A stretch of DNA of 64,000 nt from Streptomyces sp. NBC_00102. Lineage in GTDB: Bacteria; Actinomycetota; Actinomycetes; Streptomycetales; Streptomycetaceae. Below the pieces are notes generated by a model. That model was not told the origin of the DNA and did no database searches. It saw only the letters and a list, made by a program, of their open reading frames with translations. Shown in pieces: positions 16,091 to 25,349 of the stretch. Positions within the stretch are counted from its first letter, which is position 1; every line of letters begins with the position of its first letter. Location of the stretch: positions 4,421,501 through 4,485,500 of the forward strand of contig NZ_JAPEMC010000001.1 of assembly GCF_026343115.1 (NCBI RefSeq), in the 5' to 3' direction. A program made the position numbers and the translations under genes.

Positions 16091-17002
16091 TCACGCCACG
16101 GTGGTGCCGCTCGCGGTGCCGGTGTGCGCCGGCGGGCCACCGGCGGACGGGAGCGGGATGCCGCCCGCCGCGTCGAGCTCCTGACGGATGCGGGCGGCGA
16201 CGGCCGGGTGCACGGGGAGCGCGAGGTGGCCGATGCCCGTGACGCGTACGTTCTCCGCGTCGAGATCCGGGTGGTCGATGCACGCGGTGCGTACCGGGAC
16301 CATCACCCGGTCCAGTTCGCTCCAGAACGAGACGAAATGTGTCCGGCACCCCGGCGCGGGGGTGCGCAGCTCCTCGATGAAGTCGGAGCCCGCGCGCATC
16401 TGGCGCACGATCGGGTGGGCGCTCGCCAGGGGCGCGACGGCGGTGCCGCCGTGCGGGGTGCCGAGCGTGACCAGGACGCGTACCCGGTGGTCACCGCCGA
16501 GGCACTGTACGTAGTACCGGGCGATCAGTCCCCCCAGGCTGTGCCCCACGATGTCCACCCGCTGGTGCCCGGTGCGCTCGCAGATCTCCTCGACGTGCCG
16601 CCCCAGCAGTTCGGCGGCCGCACGGATGTCGCAGGTCAGCGGGGAGTAGTTGAGCGACTCCAGATGGCGCCTGCCGTGCCGGGCGAGGGACCGGCGGAGC
16701 AGCACGAAGACGGAGCGGTTGTCGATGAACCCGTGCAGCAGTACCACCGGCGGCCGGTCGTCCTCGCGGGGAGGGGGCAGCGCCGCGACACCCGAGGGCA
16801 GCGCGTCGAGATCCTGCTCGATACCGGGGGTGGCTTTGCGGCGCTCCGGGGTGAGTCCGGTCGGGTAGAAGAGCACGTGTCCGGCGAGGATCGCCAGATC
16901 CAGTGCGGTGGCTCTGAGCAGCGCAGAAGAATCGCGCAGGCCGCTCGGTGACGGCAGGCGCAGCAGACGCGGCAGCAGGGTGAGCATCGAGAGCAGATTC
17001 AT
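16091..17002 (-). CDS. lipase/esterase, alpha/beta-hydrolase fold
   Basis: A 303-residue protein. An N-terminal hydrophobic region (about 1-50, with LLSMLTLLPRLLRL and ALDLAILAGHVLFY) suggests membrane association. The hydrolase core has the oxyanion motif 'VVLLHGFIDNRS', nucleophile S155 in 'VGHSLGGLIARY', and catalytic His in 'TGIGHLALPVHP'. It resembles triacylglycerol lipases of the PGAP1/LipA-like type. ATG 17002 is supported by AGGAGGTCGGCC. From memory it corresponds to the lipase gene next to icmB in S. coelicolor. The substrate is unknown. Confidence 0.83.
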   Translation of the reverse strand: MNLLSMLTLLPRLLRLPSPSGLRDSSALLRATALDLAILAGHVLFYPTGLTPERRKATPGIEQDLDALPSGVAALPPPREDDRPPVVLLHGFIDNRSVFVLLRRSLARHGRRHLESLNYSPLTCDIRAAAELLGRHVEEICERTGHQRVDIVGHSLGGLIARYYVQCLGGDHRVRVLVTLGTPHGGTAVAPLASAHPIVRQMRAGSDFIEELRTPAPGCRTHFVSFWSELDRVMVPVRTACIDHPDLDAENVRVTGIGHLALPVHPAVAARIRQELDAAGGIPLPSAGGPPAHTGTASGTTVA

Positions 17003-17652
17003 GGCCGACCTCCTGCACCGGCACGCGCGAACGGCTTCGGTCCCGCGCGCCTTCAGGGGGTGCCGTCGTGAGGTCACTGCCGGCCGGTCGACCGGCATTC
17101 GTGTCACCGGACTCCGTGCCGGCCGGACTCCGTGTCGGACGGTGGCGGTTTGTGGCCGGGCGCTGTGCCGGCCGGTGCCCACAGCTGCCGTGTCCCGCAC
17201 TGCTCGGAGCCGTGTCGCTTCGTTCCGTGAGCGGCCCGGACCGGGTCCCGACGGCCGGTATCTCCGGCCCGCCGGCCGTCCGCTCCCCCGGCAGCCCTGC
17301 TACGGCTGCCGGAGGACCGGACGGTCGCGGGGGCCTCACCTCCGCGCCGTGCGGCTGACGGCGCGGGTGTGCGGCGACCTCTGGCGGCTCCCCAGTACGG
17401 CCGTCCCCGGGTGGCGGGTGTGCGCCTCCCGATGCGGGGGCGGGCGTATGGCGAACATGTCCCACAGGGAGATTTCCCCCCTCACGTCCTTCACGAAACA
17501 GGGCGCGACGGGGAAGGATGCTGAAGATAACGTTCGTTCACATCCGTGGGGTCGTCGGGAGCGGGACACGGCGCGGGCCGCGGCGCGGATCGCGGCGGTT
17601 CTCCGCGGCGGAGCGGGCGACCGGCGGTGCGGGAGACCAGGTGGAGGCAGTG
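17003..17652. other. 650-base intergenic region upstream of icmB and the lipase gene
   Basis: No convincing gene. The first half is GC-rich with an imperfect repeat of CGTGCCGGCCGGACTCCGTG type near 17068-17140, and is probably leader or promoter sequence for the lipase. The second half, near 17495-17540, is less GC-rich (TTCACGAAACAGG, GAAGATAACGTTCGTT) and is the likely promoter area for icmB. Confidence 0.45.
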
Positions 17653-18066
<414 letters not shown>

Positions 18067-18111
18067 TCCGGGTGGAGCGAAGCACCTGTGACGGGCTCGG
18101 TGACCGGGTTG

Positions 18112-18191
18112 CCCGGTGACCCGGTGACCCGGTGACCCGGTGACCCGGTGACCCGGTGACCCGGTGACCCGGTGACCCGGTGACCCGGTGA
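18112..18191. repeat. perfect 8-bp tandem repeat, ten copies
   Basis: The unit CCCGGTGA is repeated ten times without error from 18112 to 18191, then decays (CTCGGTGT) into a GGCGGCCT run. It lies downstream of icmB and of the convergent DUF5691 gene. Such a run would vary in length by strand slippage. It is not CRISPR: no spacers exist. Confidence 0.9.
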
Positions 18192-18313
18192 CTCGGTGTA
18201 CTGGCGGCCTGGCGGCCTGGCGGCCCGGCGGCCCGGTGACCGGGTGTGACGTGTGGGGATCCGAGGCGGGTGACCCCCGATGATCGAAGCGGGCGGGGTT
18301 CGGGTTGCGGGGC

Positions 18314-18369
18314 GGTGGCGTTCGGGTCGCCGATGCGGGGGCGGGTGGCGTTCGGGTCGCCGATGCGGG
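18314..18369. repeat. 30-bp direct repeat, 1.9 copies
   Basis: The unit beginning GGTGGCGTTCGGGTCGCCG occurs at 18314 and 18344 with a period of 30 bases. It lies just past the 3' end of the DUF5691 gene (stop at 18394 on the complement strand). The rest of the 327-base gap 18067-18393 holds no gene. Confidence 0.85.
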
Positions 18370-18393
18370 CCGCACCCGGTCCACCACCGTGCG

Positions 18394-20163
18394 TCAGGCG
18401 CCGACCTCCGCCAGTTCGGCTTCCATGGCCGCGCGCAGGCGGAGGGTGGAGACCAGCCTCTGGAAGGCCTCGGACCAGTAGCCGCCCGCGCCGGGGGAGG
18501 CGTCCTCGCGTTCGTCCCCCGTGGTGGTGAGGACCTCCAGCCGGTCGGCCTCGCCGGGATCGAGGCAGCGCTCGGCCAGCCCCATGACTCCGCTGAAGCT
18601 CCAGGGGTAACTGCCCGCATCCCGGGCGATGTCGAGAGCGTCCACGACCGCTCGCCCGAGCGGGGCCGCCCACGGCACCGCGCACACACCCAGCAGTTGG
18701 AACGCCTCGGACAGGCCGTGGGCCGCTATGAAGTCGGCGGCCCAGACGGCGCGTTCCTCCCGGGGGAGGGTCGCGAGGAGCTTGGACCGCTCCGCCGGCG
18801 AGTCCGTCCCGGTGGTGTCCGACGGGGGCGCGGTGGGAACCCCGAGCAACGCCCGCGCCCACTCCCCGTCCCGCTGCCGAACGGCGGCGCGGCACCAGGC
18901 GGCGTGCAGATCCGCGGCCCAGTCGTCGCCCACCGGCAGCCCGACCACCTCCCGCGCCGTGCGTCCGCCGAGCTTCGCGGACCAGGTCGCGAGCGGCGTC
19001 GACTCGATCAACTGGCCGAACCACCAAGACCGTTCGCCCTTCCCTGCCGGTGGTACCGCGACCACGCCGTCCCGCTGCATCGCCGCGTCGCACTCGTACG
19101 GTGCCTCTATCAGCAGGGAGGGTCCGTCGGGGTTCGGTGAGGGGCCGCCGGACCTGCGGTCCAGGACGACGCAGGAGGCCGCACGGGCGGCCATCCGGCG
19201 GCCCAACGCCGTGTCGGGCAGGGTGGAGAGGAGCTCCGCGGCGGTGGCGCGGACATTGCGGCTGCGGTCGTCGAGCGCCTCCTCCAGGAAGTCCTCGTCG
19301 GCTCCGGAGAGCCTGGCGCGGAGGGTGTCCAGGAACATCAGCCGGTCCTCGGCGCGCTCGGCGGACCAGGTGCCGGCGAGCAGGTCCCGCGCGGCCTCCG
19401 GATCGCGGAGCCGTACGGCACTGAGCAGCGCGATCCGCTCCGTGAACAGCCCCTCCTCCCAGAGTTCGCGCACCGCGTCCGCGTCGGCGCCACCGCCGGG
19501 GCCTCCCCGGAGAGCGGCCTGCGGGGCGCCGTCGCGCAGGGCGAACCGCCAGTCCGGGTTCAGGCCGGCCAGCCAGCGACCGCGCTGTCCGGCGAAGGTC
19601 AACGCGTGCGGACGCAGATCCGTGCGGGCCCGCGCCGCGTCCAGCAAGGACGGGAGCAGCGCCGCGGGGGCGCGGTAACCATGGCGGTTGGCGGCGGCCA
19701 GCCACTGCGGGATCAGCTCCGTCAGGTCGGGGGCCGTGCCCCGCCTGCCGCTGGGGGAACCGCCCGTCCGGTCCGCGAGAAGTTGCGCGAGCCGACGGCG
19801 GGCCGCCTCGGGCAGCGGCGGACGGGGGTCCTCGGGGGCCCGGTCGGGGAGAGTCCCGGCCGCTGCGGGGCGCAGCCCAGCCCGCCGGCGCACGGCGTGC
19901 ACCGCCGCCGCGTCCAGCAGGGCGGCCGGACTGCCGCAGGTGCCGTCCGGCGAGGTGGCGGGGCGGCGGTCCGTACCGAGGAGGGCCCGGGTGACCAACT
20001 CGTCCCACTGCTCGTCCCACTGCTGGGGCTGGGGCTGGGGCTGGGGCTGGGGCTGTGGACGGTCGGCCGGGCCCCGGTCGGCCGCGAAGTCCGGCGCGGT
20101 GGCGTGGTGGTGGTCGTGATCCGGGCAACCTGGTGCGGAAGACGGCGGGTTCGTGGCGGTCAT
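18394..20163 (-). CDS. DUF5691-type protein of the MoxR/VWA cluster
   Basis: A 589-residue soluble, Leu/Ala/Arg-rich protein. After a His/Pro-rich head and a Pro-Gln run (about 37-46, encoded by repeats of CTGGGG at 20022-20054), the body begins with 'WDELVTRALLGTDRRP', typical of the DUF5691 group found beside SWIM and MoxR genes. The middle consists of helical, HEAT-like segments (LLAGTWSAERAEDRLMFLDTL, FLEEALDDRSRNVRATAAELL quoted in part) suggesting a protein-interaction scaffold. ATG 20163 has a clean GGAGGTGAACC site. It is downstream of, and co-directional with, the SWIM-like gene. Biochemical function is unknown. Confidence 0.75.
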   Translation of the reverse strand: MTATNPPSSAPGCPDHDHHHATAPDFAADRGPADRPQPQPQPQPQPQQWDEQWDELVTRALLGTDRRPATSPDGTCGSPAALLDAAAVHAVRRRAGLRPAAAGTLPDRAPEDPRPPLPEAARRRLAQLLADRTGGSPSGRRGTAPDLTELIPQWLAAANRHGYRAPAALLPSLLDAARARTDLRPHALTFAGQRGRWLAGLNPDWRFALRDGAPQAALRGGPGGGADADAVRELWEEGLFTERIALLSAVRLRDPEAARDLLAGTWSAERAEDRLMFLDTLRARLSGADEDFLEEALDDRSRNVRATAAELLSTLPDTALGRRMAARAASCVVLDRRSGGPSPNPDGPSLLIEAPYECDAAMQRDGVVAVPPAGKGERSWWFGQLIESTPLATWSAKLGGRTAREVVGLPVGDDWAADLHAAWCRAAVRQRDGEWARALLGVPTAPPSDTTGTDSPAERSKLLATLPREERAVWAADFIAAHGLSEAFQLLGVCAVPWAAPLGRAVVDALDIARDAGSYPWSFSGVMGLAERCLDPGEADRLEVLTTTGDEREDASPGAGGYWSEAFQRLVSTLRLRAAMEAELAEVGA

Positions 20164-20405
20164 GGTTCACCTCCGGCAGACGGGAACGCGGGTGGGTGGG
20201 CGGGAAGAGCGGCGCCGGGTGGGCGGGAAGAGCGGCGTCGGGTGGGCGAGGAGAGCGGCGTCGGGTGGGCGGGGAGAGCGGCGCCGGGGTCGGCAGAGTG
20301 GGGTGACGGGGCTGGGGCGGGCGAGGCGCGGTGACGGAGAGGTCCGGGCGGTCCCGGCTCCGGCCGCCCGGGCCGGGCGGGCCAGGTCCGGCAGTGCGGG
20401 CAGGG

Positions 20406-21452
20406 TCAGGCCAGGGCGACGGTCTCGACCGGGCCCTCCCCGCCCGCGTGTCCGCCACCCTCTCCGGCGGACCACGCCGTCAGAGGGGCGAAGCCGCGCG
20501 GGCCCAGCTCGCCGAAGACCGTGACCGGCCCGCCGCCCGACAGTGCGGCCAGCCGCCAGAGCCCCGGCCGGGAACGGGGGTCCCCCGCTATCGGCAGGGC
20601 GGTCCCGGTCCTCTCGTCGGCGAGCTGCCAGCGGCCGGCGGAGGGGACCGGTATCACCGTGCCCAGCACCGCCGGATGCCTCTCCGCCCAGGGGTCTTCG
20701 CCCAGCGCCCTGCCGTATCCGGCGAGGGCCTCGGCGGGGGAGACGCCCGGCGGCGGGGCGGCGGCGGGATCCGGGGTGCCGAACACCGCCCCCGGCTCGG
20801 CCCGGTGCCCCGCACCCGGATGCGGCGTCAGCTCCGCCTCCAGCACCGTGCCCACGGGCAGGGACCGCTCCGGGGCGCGTCCCCCCGCTCCGTAGGAGAG
20901 CAGCACCAGCGTGCGGCCCGAGTCCTCTCCGTACAGCCAGATACGGCGAGTGACGATCTTGCCGTCCGGGGTGTCGTACTGGGCGAGCACCTGCCAGCGG
21001 TCGCGCACCGGCCGGCCGTCCGCGGCGGAGGACAGTCCCACCCGGGTGCGGACCGTCGCCAGCAGGGATGGTGGCAGCCGATCGCGGTCGAGCCAGGCGG
21101 TGTTGAGCAGATGGAGCAAGCCGCACTCCTCCAGCATCCGCGCGGGCCACCCCGCCCCGGACGCGGGCAGCGCGCCCAACTCGCGGACCCGGGATGCCAG
21201 TCCGGGGGCCTGCGCGTCGACCATCCGGGCGGCGGTCTCCTCCCAGTGGGTGCCGCCGGACTGTCCGGACACCGCGAGGCCGGAGCGCAGGAGGTCGGCG
21301 AGGCGCTCCTCCAACTCTCGTGCTCCATCGGCGATCCGGGCAGACCTCCGCTCGGCTCGCTTGCGCGCCGCCTCGGCGTCGGCCGGGGCGGCGGGTGCGC
21401 GTCCCGCCCGATCGGCGGTCCGCGCGGACTCTCCCTCATGAGACAGCAGCAT
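20406..21452 (-). CDS. SWIM-family protein lacking its zinc-finger N-terminus
   Basis: A 348-residue protein whose body (ELEERLADLLRSGL, 'AARMVDAQAPGLASRVREL', 'PPSLLATVRTRVGL', 'VRDRWQVLAQYDT') matches the region after the finger in actinomycete SWIM zinc-finger proteins. The usual N-terminal part with the CxCxnCxH finger, roughly 80-100 residues, is absent: only about 30 unrelated residues precede the homologous body. ATG 21452 is well supported, because a damage-type promoter with -10 TAACGT places the transcript start at this ATG (leaderless). The gene thus keeps its promoter but not its finger. It is divergent from the MoxR operon. Confidence 0.75.
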   Translation of the reverse strand: MLLSHEGESARTADRAGRAPAAPADAEAARKRAERRSARIADGARELEERLADLLRSGLAVSGQSGGTHWEETAARMVDAQAPGLASRVRELGALPASGAGWPARMLEECGLLHLLNTAWLDRDRLPPSLLATVRTRVGLSSAADGRPVRDRWQVLAQYDTPDGKIVTRRIWLYGEDSGRTLVLLSYGAGGRAPERSLPVGTVLEAELTPHPGAGHRAEPGAVFGTPDPAAAPPPGVSPAEALAGYGRALGEDPWAERHPAVLGTVIPVPSAGRWQLADERTGTALPIAGDPRSRPGLWRLAALSGGGPVTVFGELGPRGFAPLTAWSAGEGGGHAGGEGPVETVALA

Positions 21453-21459
21453 GGCGACG

Positions 21460-21482
21460 ACGTTAGGGCCTCCCACTGACAA
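21460..21482 (-). promoter_or_regulatory. PafBC (RecA-NDp)-type promoter of the SWIM-like gene
   Basis: On the complement strand TTGTCAGTG (21482-21474), eight bases, TAACGT (21465-21460) is an exact match to the published consensus TTGTCRGTG-N8-TAnnnT. ATG 21452 begins about 7 bases after the -10, implying a leaderless transcript. The TTGTCAGTG half belongs to a perfect 13-base inverted repeat shared with the opposite promoter (21473-21485 and 21517-21529). Confidence 0.8.
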
Positions 21483-21519
21483 TCGCGCTGACCTGCGGTG
21501 ACGGTGAGTGAGGGACCGA

Positions 21520-21542
21520 TTGTCAGTGGCGTGGTGCACGGT
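21520..21542 (+). promoter_or_regulatory. PafBC-type promoter of the MoxR operon
   Basis: TTGTCAGTG, eight bases, CACGGT fits the damage-promoter consensus except for the first base of the -10. It faces the MoxR gene 46 bases upstream of its ATG. Its -35 block is the right arm of the perfect 13-base inverted repeat CCACTGACAATCG / CGATTGTCAGTGG. Confidence 0.7.
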
Positions 21543-21588
21543 GGTGACACATCGGACCGAGCGATGAGCGATCTGGAGGAGGGGGACC

Positions 21589-22863
21589 ATGACCGGATAC
21601 GAACGAGCCGGGAATCCGGCTGCCACCGGCCACACGCCGGACGCCGGACCGCAGGGCGCCGACGCTCGCGTGGGTGCGCTGCCGGACGGTGCATTGCGGG
21701 ACGGTGCGTTGCGGGATGGTGCGACGCGGGACGGTGCGTTGCGGGACGGCGGGTCTGGGGACGGTGCGCCGCCCGACGCGGGGGTGCGGGCACTCCGGCC
21801 GCACGCCGAGGACGCGTTCGCCGACGAACTCAAGGCGCTGGCCGCCGCCGACGACCGCCCCAGGCCCGCCCGTTGGCGCCTCTCGCCGTGGGCCGTCGCC
21901 ACCTATCTGCTCGGCGGGGCACTCCCGGACGGCACGGTGATCACCCCCAAGTACGTGGGCCCGCGCCGGCTCGTCGAGGTCGCCGTGTCCACCCTCGCCA
22001 CCGATCGCGCCCTGCTGCTCCTCGGCGTCCCCGGCACCGCCAAGACCTGGGTTTCCGAGCACCTCGCGGCGGCCGTCAGCGGTGATTCGACCCTCCTCGT
22101 CCAGGGCACCGCAGGCACGCCCGAGGAAGCGATCCGGTACGGCTGGAACTACGCCCGGTTGCTCACCGACGGCCCGAGCCGCGCCGCTCTGGTGCCCGGC
22201 CCGGTGATGCGAGCCATGGCCGAGGGGCTGACCGCCCGGGTGGAGGAGCTGACCCGCATCCCGGCCGACGTGCAGGACTCGCTCATCACGATCCTCTCGG
22301 AGAAGACCCTGCCCGTCCCCGAGCTCGGCCAGGAGGTCCAGGCGGTCCGGGGGTTCAACCTCATCGCCACCGCCAACGACCGCGACCGGGGCGTCAACGA
22401 GCTGTCCAGCGCGCTCCGTCGGCGCTTCAACACCGTCGTGCTGCCGCTCCCGGCGACCCCCGAGGACGAGGTGGACATCGTCTCGCGCCGCGTCGATCAA
22501 CTGGGCCGCGCCCTGGACCTGCCGGCCGCTCCCGAGGGTCTGACCGAGATACGGCGCGTGGTCACCGTCTTCCGGGAACTCCGCGACGGCGTCACCACCG
22601 ACGGCCGCACCCGGGTCAAATCCCCCTCGGGCACGCTCTCCACCGCCGAGGCGATCTCCGTGGTCACCCACGGCCTCGCGCTCGCCGCCCACTTCGGCGA
22701 CGGGACCCTGCGCCCGGGCGACGTCGCCGCCGGAATCCTCGGCGCGGTCGTCCGGGACCCCGCGGCGGACCGGGCCGTCTGGCAGGAGTATCTGGAGACC
22801 GTCGTACGCGAGCGGGACGGCTGGAAGGACTTCTACCGGGCCTGCCGCGAGGTCTCGCCATGA
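21589..22863 (+). CDS. MoxR-family AAA+ ATPase
   Basis: A 424-residue AAA+ protein. Residues 31-55 are five repeats of a five-residue LRDGA-like unit (15-bp DNA repeat at 21679-21753), probably disordered. Walker A is 'GVPGTAKTW' (146-154, K152); Walker B and sensor regions follow around 'LTRIPADVQDSLITIL' and 'FNLIATANDRDRGVNELSSAL', with the arginine finger in 'RRRFN'. MoxR ATPases act as chaperones with a VWA-domain partner to assemble or remodel protein complexes. ATG 21589 has a GGAGGAGGGGGACC site. It overlaps the next gene by ATGA, so MoxR, DUF5682 and VWA genes form one operon under the damage-type promoter. Confidence 0.9.
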   Translation: MTGYERAGNPAATGHTPDAGPQGADARVGALPDGALRDGALRDGATRDGALRDGGSGDGAPPDAGVRALRPHAEDAFADELKALAAADDRPRPARWRLSPWAVATYLLGGALPDGTVITPKYVGPRRLVEVAVSTLATDRALLLLGVPGTAKTWVSEHLAAAVSGDSTLLVQGTAGTPEEAIRYGWNYARLLTDGPSRAALVPGPVMRAMAEGLTARVEELTRIPADVQDSLITILSEKTLPVPELGQEVQAVRGFNLIATANDRDRGVNELSSALRRRFNTVVLPLPATPEDEVDIVSRRVDQLGRALDLPAAPEGLTEIRRVVTVFRELRDGVTTDGRTRVKSPSGTLSTAEAISVVTHGLALAAHFGDGTLRPGDVAAGILGAVVRDPAADRAVWQEYLETVVRERDGWKDFYRACREVSP

Positions 22864-25349
22864 CCTCGCCGCGCACGGCCCCGGCACCCCCGCCCCGGAA
22901 GGCCACCACTCGGCGCCCCAGGACTCCGGGGCCCCTGCTTCTGGGTGTGCGGCACCACGGCCCGGGGTCCGCGCGGGCCGTGCTCGCCGCGCTGGACGCG
23001 GTGCGGCCGCGCGCCGTGCTGGTCGAAGGGCCCCCGGAGGGCGACGCGTTGCTGCCGCTCGCCGCCGATCCGCAGATGCGCCCCCCGGTGGCTCTGCTCG
23101 CGCACGCCGAGGACGATCCGGGGCTCGCGTCGTTCTGGCCGATGGCGGAGTTCTCGCCCGAGTGGGTCGCGATCCGCTGGGCCCTCGCGCACGGGGCGGC
23201 CGTCCGCTTCATCGACCTGCCCGCCGCCCATTCGCTGGCCCTCGCGGCGGCGGCCCGTGGCGAGGAGCCCGGGGATACGGCCGGCCGGGGCGAGGAGCCC
23301 GGGGACACGGCGGGCCGGGGCGAGGAGCCCGGGGAGACCGAGCCCGCCCCGCCCGACCCGATCGCGGTGCTCGCCGAGGCCGCCGGTCACGACGACCCCG
23401 AGCGCTGGTGGGAGGACGTGGTGGAGCACCGGTCCGCCGCGTCCGGTGCCGACCCCGTCGCCCCGTTCACCGCGCTGGCCGAGGCGATGACGGCGCTGCG
23501 CGAGACGTACGGGGACGGCGGGCATCCCCACGACGACGTACGCGAGGCCTTCATGCGCATCCGGCTGCGGGCGGCACGCAAGGAGTTCGGCGACGAGGTC
23601 GCGGTCGTCTGCGGCGCCTGGCACGTGCCCGCCCTCGCCGCGCGAACGACCCTCACCGCCGACCGCTCCCTGGTGAAGGGACTCCCCAAGGTCCGGACCG
23701 GCATGACCTGGGTGCCCTGGACGCACCACCGGCTGGCCCGGCGCAGCGGATACGGCGCCGGGATCGAGGCCCCCGGCTGGTACGCCCACCTCTTCCACGC
23801 GCCGGACCGGCCCGTGGAGCGCTGGATGACGAAGGTCGCGGGCCTGCTCCGCGACCAGGACCGGTTCGTCTCCCCGGCCCACGTCATCGAGGCGGTACGG
23901 CTCGCCGGGACGCTCGCCGCCCTGCGCGGGCGCCCGCTCGCCGGGCTGGACGAGGCCACCGACGCGGTCCGGGCCGTCATGTGCGACGGGTCCGACGTGC
24001 CCCTCGCCCTCGTCCACGACGGACTCGTCGTCGGCGACACACTCGGCGAAGTCCCCGACGGCGCACCGGCCGTGCCGCTCCAACGGGACCTGACCCGGCA
24101 GCTGCGCACCCTGCGCCTGAAGCCGGAACCGTCCGACCGCGAGGTGGAGTTCGACCTCCGCCAGGACACCGACGCGGCGCGGAGCCGGCTCCTGCACCGG
24201 CTGCGCCTGCTCGCCGTGGACTGGGGCGAGCCCGTGGCCGGCCGGGGGAGCACCGGCACCTTCCGGGAGACCTGGCGGCTGCGGTGGGAACCGGAACTCT
24301 CGGTCCGGATCGCGGAGGCCGGCACCTGGGGCACCACGGTGCTCACCGCCGCCACCGCCAAGGCCGAGTCCGACGCGAGGGCGGCGACCACCCTCGGCGA
24401 GGTCACCGCCCTCGCCGAACACTGCCTCCTCGCCGGACTGCCCGGCGCGCTGCGGGTGGTGATGCGGGCCCTCGCGGACCGGGCCGCGCTCGACGCGGAC
24501 GTGGCCCATCTCGCCGAAGCCCTCCCCGCGTTGGCCCGTTCACTGCGGTACGGGGACGTACGGGCCACGGACACCGCGGCCCTCGGCGAGGTCGCCACCG
24601 GGCTGGCGACCCGGATCTGCGTCGGGCTGCCCGCCGCCTGCACGGGCCTGGACGCCGACAGCGCGGAGGCGATGCGCCGCGCGGTGGACGAGGTGCACGG
24701 CGCGATCGCCCTCCTGGCAGCCCCGGACGGGCGGGTGGCCCCGGACGGGCCTGGAACGGGTGGGCTGCGGGGCCGTTGGGCGGCGGTGCTCCGCACACTG
24801 TCGGCCCGGGACACCGTCGCCGGGGTCGTCCGGGGCCGCGCCGCCCGGCTGCTGCTGGACGAGGGCCGGCTCGCGGACGACGAGGCGGCGCGGCTCATGG
24901 GCCTCGCCCTCTCGCCCGGCGCCCCGCCCCCGCAGGCCGCCGCGTGGATCGACGGCTTCGTCGGAGGAGCCTCCGGCGGCGGGATGCTCCTCGTGCACGA
25001 CGAGCGCCTGCTCGCCCTCGTGGACGGCTGGCTGACCGGAGTACCCGACCACGCCTTCACGGACGTGCTGCCGCTGCTCCGGCGCACCTTCTCCGCGTAC
25101 GAACCCGGCGTGCGGCGCACCCTGGGGGAGCTGGCCCGCCGGGGCCCGGCCACGGCCGGACGGGCCCGCGGGCCAGGGACCCCAGCGGCTCTGCCCGGCT
25201 TCGGCCCGGAGCTGGACGGGCCCCGCGCCGACTCCGTACTCCCGGTGCTGCGCCTGATCCTCGGCCCCGACCGGGTCCCGGAGCGCTCGGAGCCCGAGCC
25301 CGACCGGACCCGGCCGGCCCTCCCACGTACAGGAGTTGATCGACCGTGA
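22860..25349 (+). CDS. DUF5682 family protein, central gene of the MoxR/VWA operon
   Basis: An 829-residue soluble protein starting in an ATGA overlap with the MoxR gene and ending in a GTGA overlap with the VWA gene. The N-terminus 'LLGVRHHGPGSARAVLAALD' and 'VLVEGPPEGDALLPL' is the family landmark and looks like an enzyme fold beginning with a Gly-His-rich loop. A 30-bp tandem repeat at 23259-23338 encodes three EEPGDTAGRG-like units. The C-terminal two-thirds is helical and Ala/Leu/Arg-rich. No known catalytic signature is certain. The family always travels with MoxR and VWA genes, so it is probably the effector or client of that pair. Confidence 0.8.
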   Translation: MTSPRTAPAPPPRKATTRRPRTPGPLLLGVRHHGPGSARAVLAALDAVRPRAVLVEGPPEGDALLPLAADPQMRPPVALLAHAEDDPGLASFWPMAEFSPEWVAIRWALAHGAAVRFIDLPAAHSLALAAAARGEEPGDTAGRGEEPGDTAGRGEEPGETEPAPPDPIAVLAEAAGHDDPERWWEDVVEHRSAASGADPVAPFTALAEAMTALRETYGDGGHPHDDVREAFMRIRLRAARKEFGDEVAVVCGAWHVPALAARTTLTADRSLVKGLPKVRTGMTWVPWTHHRLARRSGYGAGIEAPGWYAHLFHAPDRPVERWMTKVAGLLRDQDRFVSPAHVIEAVRLAGTLAALRGRPLAGLDEATDAVRAVMCDGSDVPLALVHDGLVVGDTLGEVPDGAPAVPLQRDLTRQLRTLRLKPEPSDREVEFDLRQDTDAARSRLLHRLRLLAVDWGEPVAGRGSTGTFRETWRLRWEPELSVRIAEAGTWGTTVLTAATAKAESDARAATTLGEVTALAEHCLLAGLPGALRVVMRALADRAALDADVAHLAEALPALARSLRYGDVRATDTAALGEVATGLATRICVGLPAACTGLDADSAEAMRRAVDEVHGAIALLAAPDGRVAPDGPGTGGLRGRWAAVLRTLSARDTVAGVVRGRAARLLLDEGRLADDEAARLMGLALSPGAPPPQAAAWIDGFVGGASGGGMLLVHDERLLALVDGWLTGVPDHAFTDVLPLLRRTFSAYEPGVRRTLGELARRGPATAGRARGPGTPAALPGFGPELDGPRADSVLPVLRLILGPDRVPERSEPEPDRTRPALPRTGVDRP

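Noticed and set aside
17003..17652. A gene between the lipase and icmB
   Set aside because: Available frames are Arg/Pro-rich shadows without ribosome sites or domains, so the region is treated as intergenic.
18112..18191. CRISPR-like repeat array
   Set aside because: The 8-bp units are directly contiguous with no spacers and no cas genes are present; it is a simple tandem repeat.
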